Shown one piece after another: positions 56,598 through 64,000 of a stretch of DNA of 64,000 bases. Location of the stretch: positions 62,001 through 126,000 of the forward strand of contig NZ_JAHCQH010000023.1 in the NCBI RefSeq assembly GCF_018449475.1, written 5' to 3'. A model generated the notes under the pieces. The model saw nothing but the letters and a program-made list of their open reading frames with translations, was not told the origin of the DNA and did not search any database. A program made the position numbers and the translations under genes. The first letter of the stretch is position 1. Each line of letters opens with the position of its first letter. This stretch comes from Ancylobacter radicis. Lineage in GTDB: Bacteria > Pseudomonadota > Alphaproteobacteria > Rhizobiales > Xanthobacteraceae.

Positions 56598-56756
56598 GGC
56601 ACGGCTGGGTTGCATGGAAAGGAACGCTTACACTTTGTGAAGCGTGCTGCGTCATTGTCGGTGCTAGAGGAACGGTGAGAAACGCCGTTCATCGGCTTGC
56701 TCCCGCATTTCCGGCCGGCGGCGCCCGCGTGGGTGCCCGGCCGCACGAGGCAGAAC

Positions 56757-58100
56757 ATGGCGCGTAAATTCTTCGGCACGGACGGCATTCGCGGCCGTGC
56801 CAACGGTATCATAACCCCGGAGCTGGCGCTGCGCGTCGGCATGGCGGCCGGGCTCATCTTCCATCGGGGCGATCACCGCCACCGTGTGGTGATCGGCAAG
56901 GACACGCGCCTGTCCGGCTACATGATCGAGAACGCGCTGGTCGCCGGCTTCACCTCGGTCGGCATGGACGTGCTGCTGCTCGGCCCGATGCCCACGCCGG
57001 CCGTGGCCATGCTCACCCATTCCATGCGCGCCGATCTCGGCGTGATGATCTCCGCCTCGCACAACCCGTTCGACGATAACGGCATCAAGCTGTTCGGGCC
57101 GGATGGCTACAAGCTCTCCGACGCGATCGAGAGCCAGATCGAGGATCTGATCACCGGCGACATGTCGACCAGGCTGGCCCAGCCGGCCACCATGGGCCGC
57201 GCCAAGCGGCTGGAGGGCGTCCATGCCCGCTATATCGAGTTCGCCAAGCGCACCCTGCCGCGCAACCAGTCCTTCGAGGGCATGCGCGTGGTGGTCGACT
57301 GCGCCCATGGCGCGGCCTATCGCGTTGCGCCGGAAGCCCTGTGGGAGCTCGGCTGCGAGGTGATCGCCATCGGCGACAAGCCGGATGGCTTCAACATCAA
57401 CCGCGAGGTCGGCTCCACCGCGCCCGAGGCGCTCGCCGCCAAGGTGCGCGAGGTCCGCGCTGATATCGGCATCGCGCTCGATGGCGACGCCGACCGGGTG
57501 CTGATCGTCGACGAGAAGGGCCACCTGGTGGATGGCGACCAGCTCATGGCGGTGGTCGCCGAGAGCTTCAAGGAAGATGGCCGCCTGTCGCGCGACGGCA
57601 TCGTCGCCACCGTCATGTCCAATCTCGGCCTTGAGCGCCATCTCGCCGGGCTCGGCCTGACGCTGGCCCGCACGCCGGTGGGCGACCGCTATGTGCTGGA
57701 GCACATGCGCGCCAATGGCTTCAATGTCGGCGGCGAGCAGTCCGGCCACATCATCCTGTCGGACTACTCCACGACGGGTGATGGCCTCGTGGCGGCGCTT
57801 CAGGTGCTGGCCATGGTGGTGCGCCGCCAGCGGCCGGTGTCCGAGGTCTGCCACCGCTTCGACCCGCTGCCGCAGATCCTGAAGAACGTCCGTTACAAGA
57901 AGGGCCGGCCGCTGGAGGATGACAGCGTCATCAAGGCCATCGCCGCCGCCGAGCTGAAGCTCAACAGCCATGGCCGCCTGCTGATCCGCCCCTCCGGCAC
58001 CGAGCCGGTGATCCGCGTCATGGGCGAGGGCGATGACCGTGATCTGGTGGAAGCCGTGGTGAACGACGTGGTGGAGGCGGTGGGGCTGGCGGCGGCCTGA
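56757..58100 (+). CDS. glmM: phosphoglucosamine mutase
   Basis: Interconverts glucosamine 6- and 1-phosphate for UDP-GlcNAc and hence peptidoglycan and LPS. The 447-residue enzyme begins [20 protein letters not shown]. The phosphorylated serine is in [20 protein letters not shown] near 102, the metal loop in [17 protein letters not shown] near 240, the sugar-binding [19 protein letters not shown] near 325, and the phosphate-binding [15 protein letters not shown] near 412. It usually follows ftsH directly; here two genes intervene. Confidence 0.97.
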   Translation: MARKFFGTDGIRGRANGIITPELALRVGMAAGLIFHRGDHRHRVVIGKDTRLSGYMIENALVAGFTSVGMDVLLLGPMPTPAVAMLTHSMRADLGVMISASHNPFDDNGIKLFGPDGYKLSDAIESQIEDLITGDMSTRLAQPATMGRAKRLEGVHARYIEFAKRTLPRNQSFEGMRVVVDCAHGAAYRVAPEALWELGCEVIAIGDKPDGFNINREVGSTAPEALAAKVREVRADIGIALDGDADRVLIVDEKGHLVDGDQLMAVVAESFKEDGRLSRDGIVATVMSNLGLERHLAGLGLTLARTPVGDRYVLEHMRANGFNVGGEQSGHIILSDYSTTGDGLVAALQVLAMVVRRQRPVSEVCHRFDPLPQILKNVRYKKGRPLEDDSVIKAIAAAELKLNSHGRLLIRPSGTEPVIRVMGEGDDRDLVEAVVNDVVEAVGLAAA

Positions 58101-58145
58101 GGGCGGCGCTTCCTCAATACCGTCCCGTTCAACCCCATCTGCGCC

Positions 58146-58227
58146 GTCATGGCCGGGCTTGACCCGGCCATCCAGGTCGCCTCTGAAGCAAAGTGTGGAT
58201 CCCCAGGTCAAGCCCGGGGATGACGTT
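58146..58227. repeat. composite palindromic element after glmM
   Basis: First half-element 58146-58178 has core GGCCGGGCTTGACCCGGCC, flanked by GTCAT and ATCCAGGTC. Second half-element 58195-58227 starts GTGGATCCCCAGGTCAAG and ends GGGGATGACGTT. The arrangement is the same as at 38760 and 60433. It lies in the gap between convergent glmM and choV. Confidence 0.85.
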
Positions 58228-58310
58228 GGGTTGTGTTCGTCCGAGACGACCCGTAGCCGGGGCGCGGCCTTCTTCTCCCTCTCCCCGTCAGCGGCGAAGG
58301 TCGCCGACGT

Positions 58311-59504
58311 TCACCCATCCAGCCGGCGCAGCAGCCCGCGATAGATCTCGTCATCGTCGCACAGGCCGGCGAGGCGGCCGAGATTGTCGACCAGCAGGAT
58401 CGGCAGATCGGTGTGGCGCTTCAGCTCGATCGCCGCCTTCAGCTTGAGATCGACCGGCGCGACGATGCAGTCGGCCTCATGGGCCAGCTTGTCGTCGATC
58501 ACGCCCGCCTCGCCATCGGCGGTGGCGAGCAGGCCGGCGCGTCCGTCGACATCGAGCGAGAGCGGCCGCCCCTCGCCATCCACCTTCAGCCGCACATGCC
58601 CGCCCTTGTCGAGCATCACCTGGTCCCCCTCGCGCGGCAGGCTGGCGGCCGGGCGCATCACCGCCGTGCCGCGCAGCACGTTGAGCGGGTTCATGTGCTT
58701 CACGAATTCGGCGACATAGGCGTTGGCCGGGCGCAGCAGGATGTCTTCCGCCGTGCCGGCCTGCACGATCCGCCCGCCTTCCATGATGGCGATCTTGTTG
58801 CCGAGCTTCAGCGCCTCGTCGAGATCATGGCTGACGAAGACGATGGTCTTCTGGATGCGCCGCTGGAGGTCCAGCAATTCGTCCTGCAGCTTGTCGCGGA
58901 TCAGCGGGTCGAGGGCGGAAAACGGCTCGTCCATCAGCAGGATATCGGCATCGGTGGCGAAGGCGCGGGCGAGGCCGACGCGCTGCTGCATGCCTCCGGA
59001 GAGTTCGTTGGTATATTTCTCGGCCCAGTTGGTGAGGCCGACCATGGCGAGCTTCTCGTCGACGATGCGCCGACGCTCGGCCGGTGGCGTGCCGCGCAGT
59101 TCCAGCCCGAAGCCGACATTGTCGCGCACCGTGCGCCAGGGCAGCAGGCCGAATTGCTGGAACACCATGGAGACGGTGTTCATGCGGATGTCGCGCAGCG
59201 TGTCCTCATTGCAGCGGGCGACATCGACCATCGCCCCCCGGTGCTCGACCATCACCGCGCCGCGCGCCACCTCGTTGAGGCGGTTGATGGCGCGCAATAT
59301 GGTCGATTTGCCCGAGCCTGAGAGCCCCATCAGCACGCAGATCTCGCCGCGCTCGATGGACAGGCTGACGCCGGCGGCGCCGAGCACCGCGCCGGTGAGG
59401 CCGAGTATCTCGTCGCGCGTGCGGCCTTCGTCGATCAGCTTCAGCGCGCGCTTCTGGTCGGCGCCGAAGACGATGTCGATGTTGCGGAATTCAACGGCGG
59501 CCAT
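58311..59504 (-). CDS. choV: choline/glycine-betaine ABC transporter ATP-binding protein
   Basis: A 397-residue ATPase of the ProV/OpuAA/ChoV class. The N-terminal VFGADQKRALKLIDEGRTRD and LTGAVLGAAGVSLSIERGEI are typical of ProV-type proteins. Walker A is GLSGSGKSTILRAINRLNEV near 72, the signature LSGGMQQRVGLARAFATDAD near 170, and Walker B ILLMDEPFSALDPLIRDKLQ near 190. The C-terminal 120 residues form CBS-like regulatory domains (ILLVDNLGRLAGLCDDDEIY near 370). It lies three bases after choW, in the order choX-choW-choV on the minus strand. Confidence 0.92.
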   Translation of the reverse strand: MAAVEFRNIDIVFGADQKRALKLIDEGRTRDEILGLTGAVLGAAGVSLSIERGEICVLMGLSGSGKSTILRAINRLNEVARGAVMVEHRGAMVDVARCNEDTLRDIRMNTVSMVFQQFGLLPWRTVRDNVGFGLELRGTPPAERRRIVDEKLAMVGLTNWAEKYTNELSGGMQQRVGLARAFATDADILLMDEPFSALDPLIRDKLQDELLDLQRRIQKTIVFVSHDLDEALKLGNKIAIMEGGRIVQAGTAEDILLRPANAYVAEFVKHMNPLNVLRGTAVMRPAASLPREGDQVMLDKGGHVRLKVDGEGRPLSLDVDGRAGLLATADGEAGVIDDKLAHEADCIVAPVDLKLKAAIELKRHTDLPILLVDNLGRLAGLCDDDEIYRGLLRRLDG

Positions 59505-59507
59505 GGT

Positions 59508-60359
59508 TCACCCTTTCCGGGAGCGGCGCTCGGGCCGCTTGCAGACGCGGTCGAGCACGATGGCGAGCACGACGATGGCGAGCCCGGCCTCGAAGCCCAT
59601 GGCGATGTTCACCGAGTTCAGCGCCCGCACCACCGGCTTGCCGAGCCCGTCCGCCCCGACCAGCGCGGCGATCACCACCATGGACAGGCTGAGCATGATG
59701 CACTGGGTGATGCCGGCCATGATGGTCGGCAGCGCGTGCGGCAGTTCCACCTTGAACAAAAGCTGGGTCTTGGTGGCGCCGAACGCCTTGCCGGCCTCAT
59801 AGAGCGCCGGCGGCACCGAGGAAATGCCGAGATGGGTGAGGCGGATCGGGGCGGGGATCGAGAAGATCACCGTCGAGATCAGGCCGGGCACCGCGCCGAG
59901 GCCGAACAGCACCAGCGTCGGGATCAGATACACGAAGGTCGGAATGGTCTGCATCAGGTCCAGCACCGGGCGGATGGCGGTGTAGAGCCAGGGCCGGTGC
60001 GCGGCGGCGATGCCGATCGGCACGCCCACCACGACGCAGACGAAGGTGGCGCAGATGACGAGCGAGAGCGTCTCCATCGTCGCCGTCCAGTAGCCGAGAT
60101 TGGTGACCAGCAGCAGCGCGCCGACGATGAACACGACGAGGCCGATCGAGCGATGCACCAGCCAGGCGGCAAGGCCGAACAGGGCGATCAGCAGCAGCGG
60201 CGGCACGAACAGCAGCGCGGCGGTGAAGCCGTCAATCAGCGCCCCCAGCACCAGCGAGACGAAATCGAAGAAGCCCTGACCATGGGTGGTCAGGAAGTCC
60301 ACGAAATCCCGCAGCCAGAGGCCCAGCGGAATCTTGTGCTCGGTCAGCCAGTCATACAT
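59508..60359 (-). CDS. choW: choline ABC transporter permease
   Basis: A 283-residue inner-membrane permease of the ProW/ChoW family. It begins MYDWLTEHKIPLGLWLRDFV, with about six helices. The coupling-helix region is VPPALYEAGKAFGATKTQLL near 195, containing the EAA-type motif, and the core segment TIPTFVYLIPTLVLFGLGAV is near 145. An ATG start at 60359 gives normal length; earlier in-frame codons cover palindromic repeat DNA. It is separated from choX by 218 bases carrying a repeat, and nearly abuts choV. Confidence 0.92.
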   Translation of the reverse strand: MYDWLTEHKIPLGLWLRDFVDFLTTHGQGFFDFVSLVLGALIDGFTAALLFVPPLLLIALFGLAAWLVHRSIGLVVFIVGALLLVTNLGYWTATMETLSLVICATFVCVVVGVPIGIAAAHRPWLYTAIRPVLDLMQTIPTFVYLIPTLVLFGLGAVPGLISTVIFSIPAPIRLTHLGISSVPPALYEAGKAFGATKTQLLFKVELPHALPTIMAGITQCIMLSLSMVVIAALVGADGLGKPVVRALNSVNIAMGFEAGLAIVVLAIVLDRVCKRPERRSRKG

Positions 60360-60432
60360 GGATTGCTTCCCTCGCGGCGATGAGCGGATTGAGCCGTATC
60401 GAGGCCGACGAGCCTGTGGCGCATCATCCCCC

Positions 60433-60540
60433 GTCATGGCCGGGCTTGACCCGGCCATCCACGTCTTTCGAGAGGCACGTTTTTCGGAATGTCGCCCTGA
60501 GGCAGGCATGGATCCCCGGGCCAGGCCCGGGGATGACGTT
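60433..60540. repeat. composite palindromic element between choX and choW
   Basis: First half-element 60433-60465 has core GGCCGGGCTTGACCCGGCC, flanked by GTCAT and ATCCACGTC. The second ends at 60540, with GGATCCCCGGGCCAGGCC followed by CGGGGATGACGTT. It lies inside the choXWV operon, where its hairpins could protect the choX message or attenuate choWV. Confidence 0.85.
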
Positions 60541-60577
60541 CAGACAGGCCCCGTCTGCGTGACGGATGGCGAAGTCC

Positions 60578-61534
60578 TCAGAGCCCGAGGCTCTTTTTCA
60601 CCGCCGGCAGGGCCGGCTTGCCGTCGAAGGTGGTGACGCCGGCGAGCCAGGGCTCCCAGGTCTTCGGGTTGGCCTTCAGCCACTTCTGCGCCGCCTTGGC
60701 GGGCTCCATGCCGTCGAGCAGGATGTAGCCCATCACCACATTCTCGGTGTCGAGCGTGAATTTCAGGTTCTTGATGAAGGTGCCGACATTCGGGCACTCG
60801 CCGATATAGCCGGCGCGGGCATTGGTATAGATGGTGGCGCCGCCATAGTTCGGGCCGAACACGTCATCGCCGCCCGACAGGTAGCTCATCTTGTACTTGG
60901 AATTCATCGGGTGCGGCTCCCAGCCGAGGAAGACGATGGCTTCCTTGCGCTTGGAGGCGCGCTCGACCTGCGCCAGCATGCCCTGCTCGCTGGATTCGAC
61001 CAGATCGAAGCCCTTCAGCCCGAACTTGTCGTCCTTGATCATGTCGAGGATCAGCCGGTTGCCGTCATTGCCCGGCTCGATGCCATAGATCTTGCCGCCC
61101 AGCTTGTCCTTGAACTTGCCGATGTCGGCGAAGGACTTCAGCCCCTCGTCATAGAGATAGGTCGGCACGGCGAGGGTGTATTTGGCGCCCTCAAGATTGA
61201 CGCCGATCACCTCGACGCTCTTGTCGTCGCGATAGGGCTTCAGGTCCGCTTCCATGGTCGGCATCCAGTTGCCGAGGAAGACGTCGATGTCCTTGGTCTG
61301 CATCGACTTGTAGGTCACCGGCACGGAGAGCACCTGCGTCTTCGGCGTGTAGCCGAGGCCTTCCAGAAGGTCGGAGGCCAGCGCCGTGGTGGCGGTGATG
61401 TCGGTCCAGCCGACATCGGCGAACCGCACGGTCTTGCACGCCGCGGGTTCGGCGGCCTGCGCCGCGTGGAAGCCCGGCGTCGCACTGATCGCGAGGCCGA
61501 GAGCGGCGGCGGCCAGAAGGTGGAAGGTGCGCAT
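60578..61534 (-). CDS. choX: choline ABC transporter substrate-binding protein
   Basis: A 318-residue periplasmic binding protein. The signal peptide is MRTFHLLAAAALGLAISATP followed by GFHAAQAA. The mature protein has TVRFADVGWTDITATTALAS near 40, VPVTYKSMQTKDIDVFLGNW near 75, GYIGECPNVGTFIKNLKFTL-like segments near 250, and aromatic residues for the quaternary ammonium cage (FLGNWMPTME, VFLGWEPHPM). It is divergent from the betI-betB frame. Choline, rather than proline, is favoured by the adjacent bet genes. The start is the ATG at 61534. Confidence 0.92.
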   Translation of the reverse strand: MRTFHLLAAAALGLAISATPGFHAAQAAEPAACKTVRFADVGWTDITATTALASDLLEGLGYTPKTQVLSVPVTYKSMQTKDIDVFLGNWMPTMEADLKPYRDDKSVEVIGVNLEGAKYTLAVPTYLYDEGLKSFADIGKFKDKLGGKIYGIEPGNDGNRLILDMIKDDKFGLKGFDLVESSEQGMLAQVERASKRKEAIVFLGWEPHPMNSKYKMSYLSGGDDVFGPNYGGATIYTNARAGYIGECPNVGTFIKNLKFTLDTENVVMGYILLDGMEPAKAAQKWLKANPKTWEPWLAGVTTFDGKPALPAVKKSLGL

Positions 61535-61760
61535 CGTGTCTGTTCCCGTTTTCGCCTGCGTTATGCCTGCCTGGATCATGGAACCGGGCGTGCGGGCCGC
61601 CAAGGCCCGCAGAGCCGGATTCAACAGTCGGGGTCGCGGCGCAACGCGCCGCTTAGGGCACCCGGACAATCAGCCGGACGGTGCCCAGATAGCATCGACC
61701 CACACGGAGCCGGCGATGGAAGACGTCGCCGGGTACCGGCACGCGGCCTCTGGAGGCTTC

Positions 61761-61780
61761 TTTTGAATGGCTATTCAATA
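61761..61780. promoter_or_regulatory. probable BetI operator 1 (choX side)
   Basis: TTTTGAATGGCTATTCAATA, an inverted repeat with perfect TTGAAT / ATTCAA arms. It shares its right half ATTCAATA with operator 2, and resembles TTGA-TCAA type BetI sites. On the minus strand it overlaps a weak promoter candidate (GTGACA, 17 bases, TTGAAT). Confidence 0.6.
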
Positions 61781-61949
61781 CTTGCCCGTTCGGTTTGTCA
61801 CGCGCATTTTTTGCCCGCAAATCCCGTATTCATGCGCCGTTTTCGAGCATTTTGACGCGAATCGTCATCGCATTTGAAGTCTTGCGACGCGTGCGCCGCA
61901 CCCTCGCATCTGCGGTAGGGGAGGGCGTTGCGCGAATGGGTGGTCCATG

Positions 61950-61969
61950 TATTGTACGATCATTCAATA
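61950..61969. promoter_or_regulatory. probable BetI operator 2 (betI autoregulation)
   Basis: TATTGTACGATCATTCAATA pairs in eight of ten symmetric positions and lies 26 bases before the GTG start. It overlaps a weak minus-10 candidate (TTGCGC, 16 bases, TATTGT). Binding here would block transcription of the betI-betB frame. Confidence 0.65.
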
Positions 61970-61995
61970 ACTCGATGCGGCCAAAGGAGGTGTGT

Positions 61996-64000
61996 GTGGC
62001 GAAAGCGGATGCGCCGTCCCGCGTCGCGATGGAGCCCGACCGCAGGCGTGCGCCGGAGGATGTGCGCCGCCGCCAGCTCATCGAGGCGACCATCGATTCG
62101 CTGGCCGAGATCGGCTTCAACGCCTCGACGCTGGCGCAGATCGCCCGCCGGGCCGGCGTCTCGCCCGGCCTCGTCGCGCATTATTTCGGCGACAAGGACG
62201 GGCTGCTGGAAGCGACGCTGCGCTTTCTCTCGCTGCGGCTGTACCGCGCCACGGCGCTGCGGCTGCGCGAGGCCTGCTCGCCGCGCGAGCGCGTGCAGGC
62301 GCTGATCGACGCCAATCTCGCGCCGGAGGAATTCGACCAGCGCACCTCCAGCGTCTGGCTCGCCTTCTGGGGCCAGGTGCTGCATTCCGAGCGGCTGCGC
62401 CGGGTGCAGCGGGTCTATCAGGCGCGCATGCTGGCCAATCTGCGGCACGATCTGCGCCCCCTCGTCGCCCCGCATGAGGTGCACCGCCTCGCCATCACCA
62501 TCGCCGCCGTGATCGACGGCCTGTGGCTGCGCTCCTCGCTCTCCGCCGCCGGCGAGACCGATTCGGTGAGCGCGCGTCAGGTCGCGCGCGCCTTCGTCGA
62601 TGCCCAGATCGCCGCCGCCACGCCGGCCGCTCCCGTCACCGGAACTCCGCTCATGACGACACCGATCCCCCGCCACGCCAACCACATTGCCGGCCGCTAC
62701 CACCCGACCGACGGCGCCACCTTCGAGACCCGCAACCCCGCCACCGGCGTGCTGCTCGCCGAGATCGAGATCGCCGGCGAGGCCGAGGTCGAGGCCGCCG
62801 TCAGTGCCGCCCGCGCCGGGCAGAAGCGGTGGGCGGCGATGACCGGGGCCGAGCGCGGGCGCGTGCTCAAGCGCGCCGCGGACCTTTTGCGCGCGCGCAA
62901 TGACGAACTCGCCCATCTGGAGACGCTCGACACCGGCAAGCCGATCCAGGAAACCAGCGTGGTCGACGTGCTCTCGGGCGCGGACTGCATCGAATACTAT
63001 GCGGGTCTTGCCGCCGGCCTGTCGGGCGAGCATGTCGATCTCGGCCCCAGCGCCTTTGGCTATACGCGCCGCGAGCCGCTCGGCATCTGCGCCGGCATTG
63101 GCGCGTGGAACTATCCGCTGCAGATCGCTTGCTGGAAATCCGCCCCGGCGCTCGCCTGCGGCAATGCGATGATCTTCAAGCCGGCGGAACTCACCCCGCT
63201 CACCGCGCTGAAGTTGGCTGAAATCTACGCGGAAGCCGGCGTGCCGGAGGGCGTGTTCAGTGTGGTGCAGGGCTTTGCCGAGACCGGGCGCCTGCTCACC
63301 CGCCACCCTTCCATCGCCAAGGTCTCGCTCACCGGCGAGGTCGGCACCGGCAAGAAGGTGATGGTCGATGCCGCCGGCACGCTGAAATATGTGACGCTGG
63401 AACTCGGCGGAAAGTCGCCGCTCATCATCTTCGACGATGCCGATCTCGATGACGCCGTCTCCGGCGCGCTGCTGGCGAATTTCTATTCGGCTGGCGAGGT
63501 CTGCTCCAATGGTACCCGCGTCTTCGTGCAGGAGAGCGTGCGGGCCGCCTTTCTGGAGAAGCTGGTCGCCCGCGTCGAGAAGATGGTGGTCGGTGACCCG
63601 CTCGACCCCGCCACCCATGTCGGCGCGCTGATCTCGCCCGAGCATATGGAAAAAGTGCTCGGTTATATCGAACGCGGCACGGCGGAGGGCGCGAAGCTGC
63701 TCACCGGCGGGGCGCGCGTCACCACGGGCGGGCTCGACAAGGGCGCTTTCGTCGCCCCCACCGTGTTCGATGGCTGCGGCGACGGCATGGGCATCGTGCG
63801 CGAGGAAATCTTCGGCCCGGTCATGGCGGTGCTCTCCTTCACCGAGGAAGAGGAGGTGATCGCCCGCGCCAACGACACCGAATTCGGCCTCGCCGCCGGC
63901 GTGTTCACCAAAGATCTGGCCCGCGCCCACCGCGTCATCGCCCAATTGGAAGCGGGCACCTGCTGGATCAACACCTACAACATCACGCCGATCGAGCTGC
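61996..64000 (+). CDS. betI: BetI-BetB fused frame: TetR-type repressor plus betaine aldehyde dehydrogenase (3-prime end outside window)
   Basis: One open frame runs from a GTG (AAAGGAGG five bases upstream) to the right edge without a stop. Residues 1-219 are a BetI-type TetR repressor: [20 protein letters not shown], then [20 protein letters not shown] (helix-turn-helix near 45-65), [35 protein letters not shown] near 118 and [19 protein letters not shown] near 170. After a linker [14 protein letters not shown] the frame continues, through an internal ATG at 62653, as BetB. Canonical genomes have separate betI and betB. Either a true repressor-enzyme fusion exists, or BetB is also started internally; a sequencing error is possible. 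Upstream GTG (61990) and ATG (61975) codons are weaker start options. Confidence 0.8.
   Translation, partial: MAKADAPSRVAMEPDRRRAPEDVRRRQLIEATIDSLAEIGFNASTLAQIARRAGVSPGLVAHYFGDKDGLLEATLRFLSLRLYRATALRLREACSPRERVQALIDANLAPEEFDQRTSSVWLAFWGQVLHSERLRRVQRVYQARMLANLRHDLRPLVAPHEVHRLAITIAAVIDGLWLRSSLSAAGETDSVSARQVARAFVDAQIAAATPAAPVTGTPLMTTPIPRHANHIAGRYHPTDGATFETRNPATGVLLAEIEIAGEAEVEAAVSAARAGQKRWAAMTGAERGRVLKRAADLLRARNDELAHLETLDTGKPIQETSVVDVLSGADCIEYYAGLAAGLSGEHVDLGPSAFGYTRREPLGICAGIGAWNYPLQIACWKSAPALACGNAMIFKPAELTPLTALKLAEIYAEAGVPEGVFSVVQGFAETGRLLTRHPSIAKVSLTGEVGTGKKVMVDAAGTLKYVTLELGGKSPLIIFDDADLDDAVSGALLANFYSAGEVCSNGTRVFVQESVRAAFLEKLVARVEKMVVGDPLDPATHVGALISPEHMEKVLGYIERGTAEGAKLLTGGARVTTGGLDKGAFVAPTVFDGCGDGMGIVREEIFGPVMAVLSFTEEEEVIARANDTEFGLAAGVFTKDLARAHRVIAQLEAGTCWINTYNITPIEL
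62653..64000 (+). CDS. betB: betaine aldehyde dehydrogenase moiety (partial), in frame with betI
   Basis: The BetB part begins at an internal ATG ([20 protein letters not shown]) that lacks a strong ribosome site. It oxidises betaine aldehyde to glycine betaine with NAD(P). Visible motifs: [75 protein letters not shown], the catalytic Glu in [20 protein letters not shown], the catalytic Cys in [20 protein letters not shown], and [16 protein letters not shown]. About 449 of roughly 490 residues are present before the window ends in [12 protein letters not shown]. The choline dehydrogenase gene betA presumably lies beyond. Confidence 0.9.
   Translation, partial: MTTPIPRHANHIAGRYHPTDGATFETRNPATGVLLAEIEIAGEAEVEAAVSAARAGQKRWAAMTGAERGRVLKRAADLLRARNDELAHLETLDTGKPIQETSVVDVLSGADCIEYYAGLAAGLSGEHVDLGPSAFGYTRREPLGICAGIGAWNYPLQIACWKSAPALACGNAMIFKPAELTPLTALKLAEIYAEAGVPEGVFSVVQGFAETGRLLTRHPSIAKVSLTGEVGTGKKVMVDAAGTLKYVTLELGGKSPLIIFDDADLDDAVSGALLANFYSAGEVCSNGTRVFVQESVRAAFLEKLVARVEKMVVGDPLDPATHVGALISPEHMEKVLGYIERGTAEGAKLLTGGARVTTGGLDKGAFVAPTVFDGCGDGMGIVREEIFGPVMAVLSFTEEEEVIARANDTEFGLAAGVFTKDLARAHRVIAQLEAGTCWINTYNITPIEL

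Larger units (their letters stand above)
61535..61995. other. divergent cho/bet regulatory region
   Basis: A gene-free gap of 461 bases between choX (leftwards) and the betI frame (rightwards). It is AT-richer around 61755-61840. It contains two similar dyads, at 61761-61780 and 61950-61969, described separately. If the leftward promoter sits at the first dyad, the choX leader is over 200 bases long. Confidence 0.6.

Noticed and set aside
61960..63945. 661-codon open frame on the minus strand opposite betI-betB
   Set aside because: Antisense shadow of the BetI/BetB frame, with low-complexity composition and no motifs.

Overview
This 64 kb stretch is high-GC (about 70 % by eye), densely coded bacterial chromosome. 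The gene content points to an alphaproteobacterium of the order Hyphomicrobiales. Supporting features are a TrcR/DUF1013 cell-cycle regulator, an RcdA-like DUF1465 protein, DUF1192, DUF2852 and DUF4164 proteins, an alphaproteobacterial-type ThrB, a ChoXWV choline importer, and the order ymdB-type phosphoesterase, yebC, ruvCAB, ybgC, tolQRAB, pal, cpoB, tilS, ftsH. A Xanthobacteraceae-like host (Ancylobacter, Starkeya or Xanthobacter type) is my best guess, from general resemblance only. I saw no phage, insertion sequence, CRISPR array, tRNA or rRNA.

Layout. 0-9.7 kb: thrB and ispH (minus strand), a YceI protein, TrcR, a methyltransferase, prpE, two divergent small YdcH-type proteins, a peroxiredoxin, a lone DsbD-alpha-like protein and YqgE. 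9.7-18.0 kb: a large membrane GGDEF/EAL protein whose catalytic motifs look eroded, a Sel1-repeat protein overlapping a thiamine-phosphate-synthase-like gene, and an 834-residue exported protein with three internal modules and a Gly/Tyr/Trp-rich half. 18.0-24.7 kb (minus strand): a solitary pstB, then class I aldolase, pgk, gap and tkt, a central carbon cluster usable for glycolysis, gluconeogenesis or the Calvin cycle. 25-36 kb: DUF4164-zapA, suhB, a membrane catalase plus cytochrome b561 pair, a MotA/ExbB plus MotB/OmpA pair, an exporter, rpmE, an RcdA-like protein and a quinone oxidoreductase. 36.2-52 kb: 6S RNA, a formyl-THF cyclo-ligase, then the conserved ruv and tol-pal block to tilS. 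52-58 kb: ftsH and glmM, separated by two genes that look inserted: an AT-richer methyltransferase and an NCS2 permease. 58-64 kb: choVWX divergent from a BetI/BetB reading frame.

How the genes work together. The tol-pal genes form one envelope-constriction machine, and the ruv genes one Holliday-junction machine. CtrA-type TTAA-N7-TTAA boxes lie before pal and ruvC, near rcdA, and in degenerate form before tolQ. Together with TrcR, ZapA and RcdA they suggest cell-cycle coupling of envelope and DNA functions. The choline block imports choline and oxidises betaine aldehyde, and two dyads in the divergent promoter region look like BetI operators.

The most striking observation is at the right edge. 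BetI (a TetR-type repressor) and BetB (betaine aldehyde dehydrogenase) lie in one uninterrupted reading frame with a Pro/Ala-rich linker and no stop codon between them. This predicts a repressor-enzyme fusion reminiscent of PutA, although its end lies outside the window. Mosaic palindromic repeats (GTCAT...GGGCTTGACCC...ATCCACG type) occur in at least three intergenic gaps, including the one between choX and choW.
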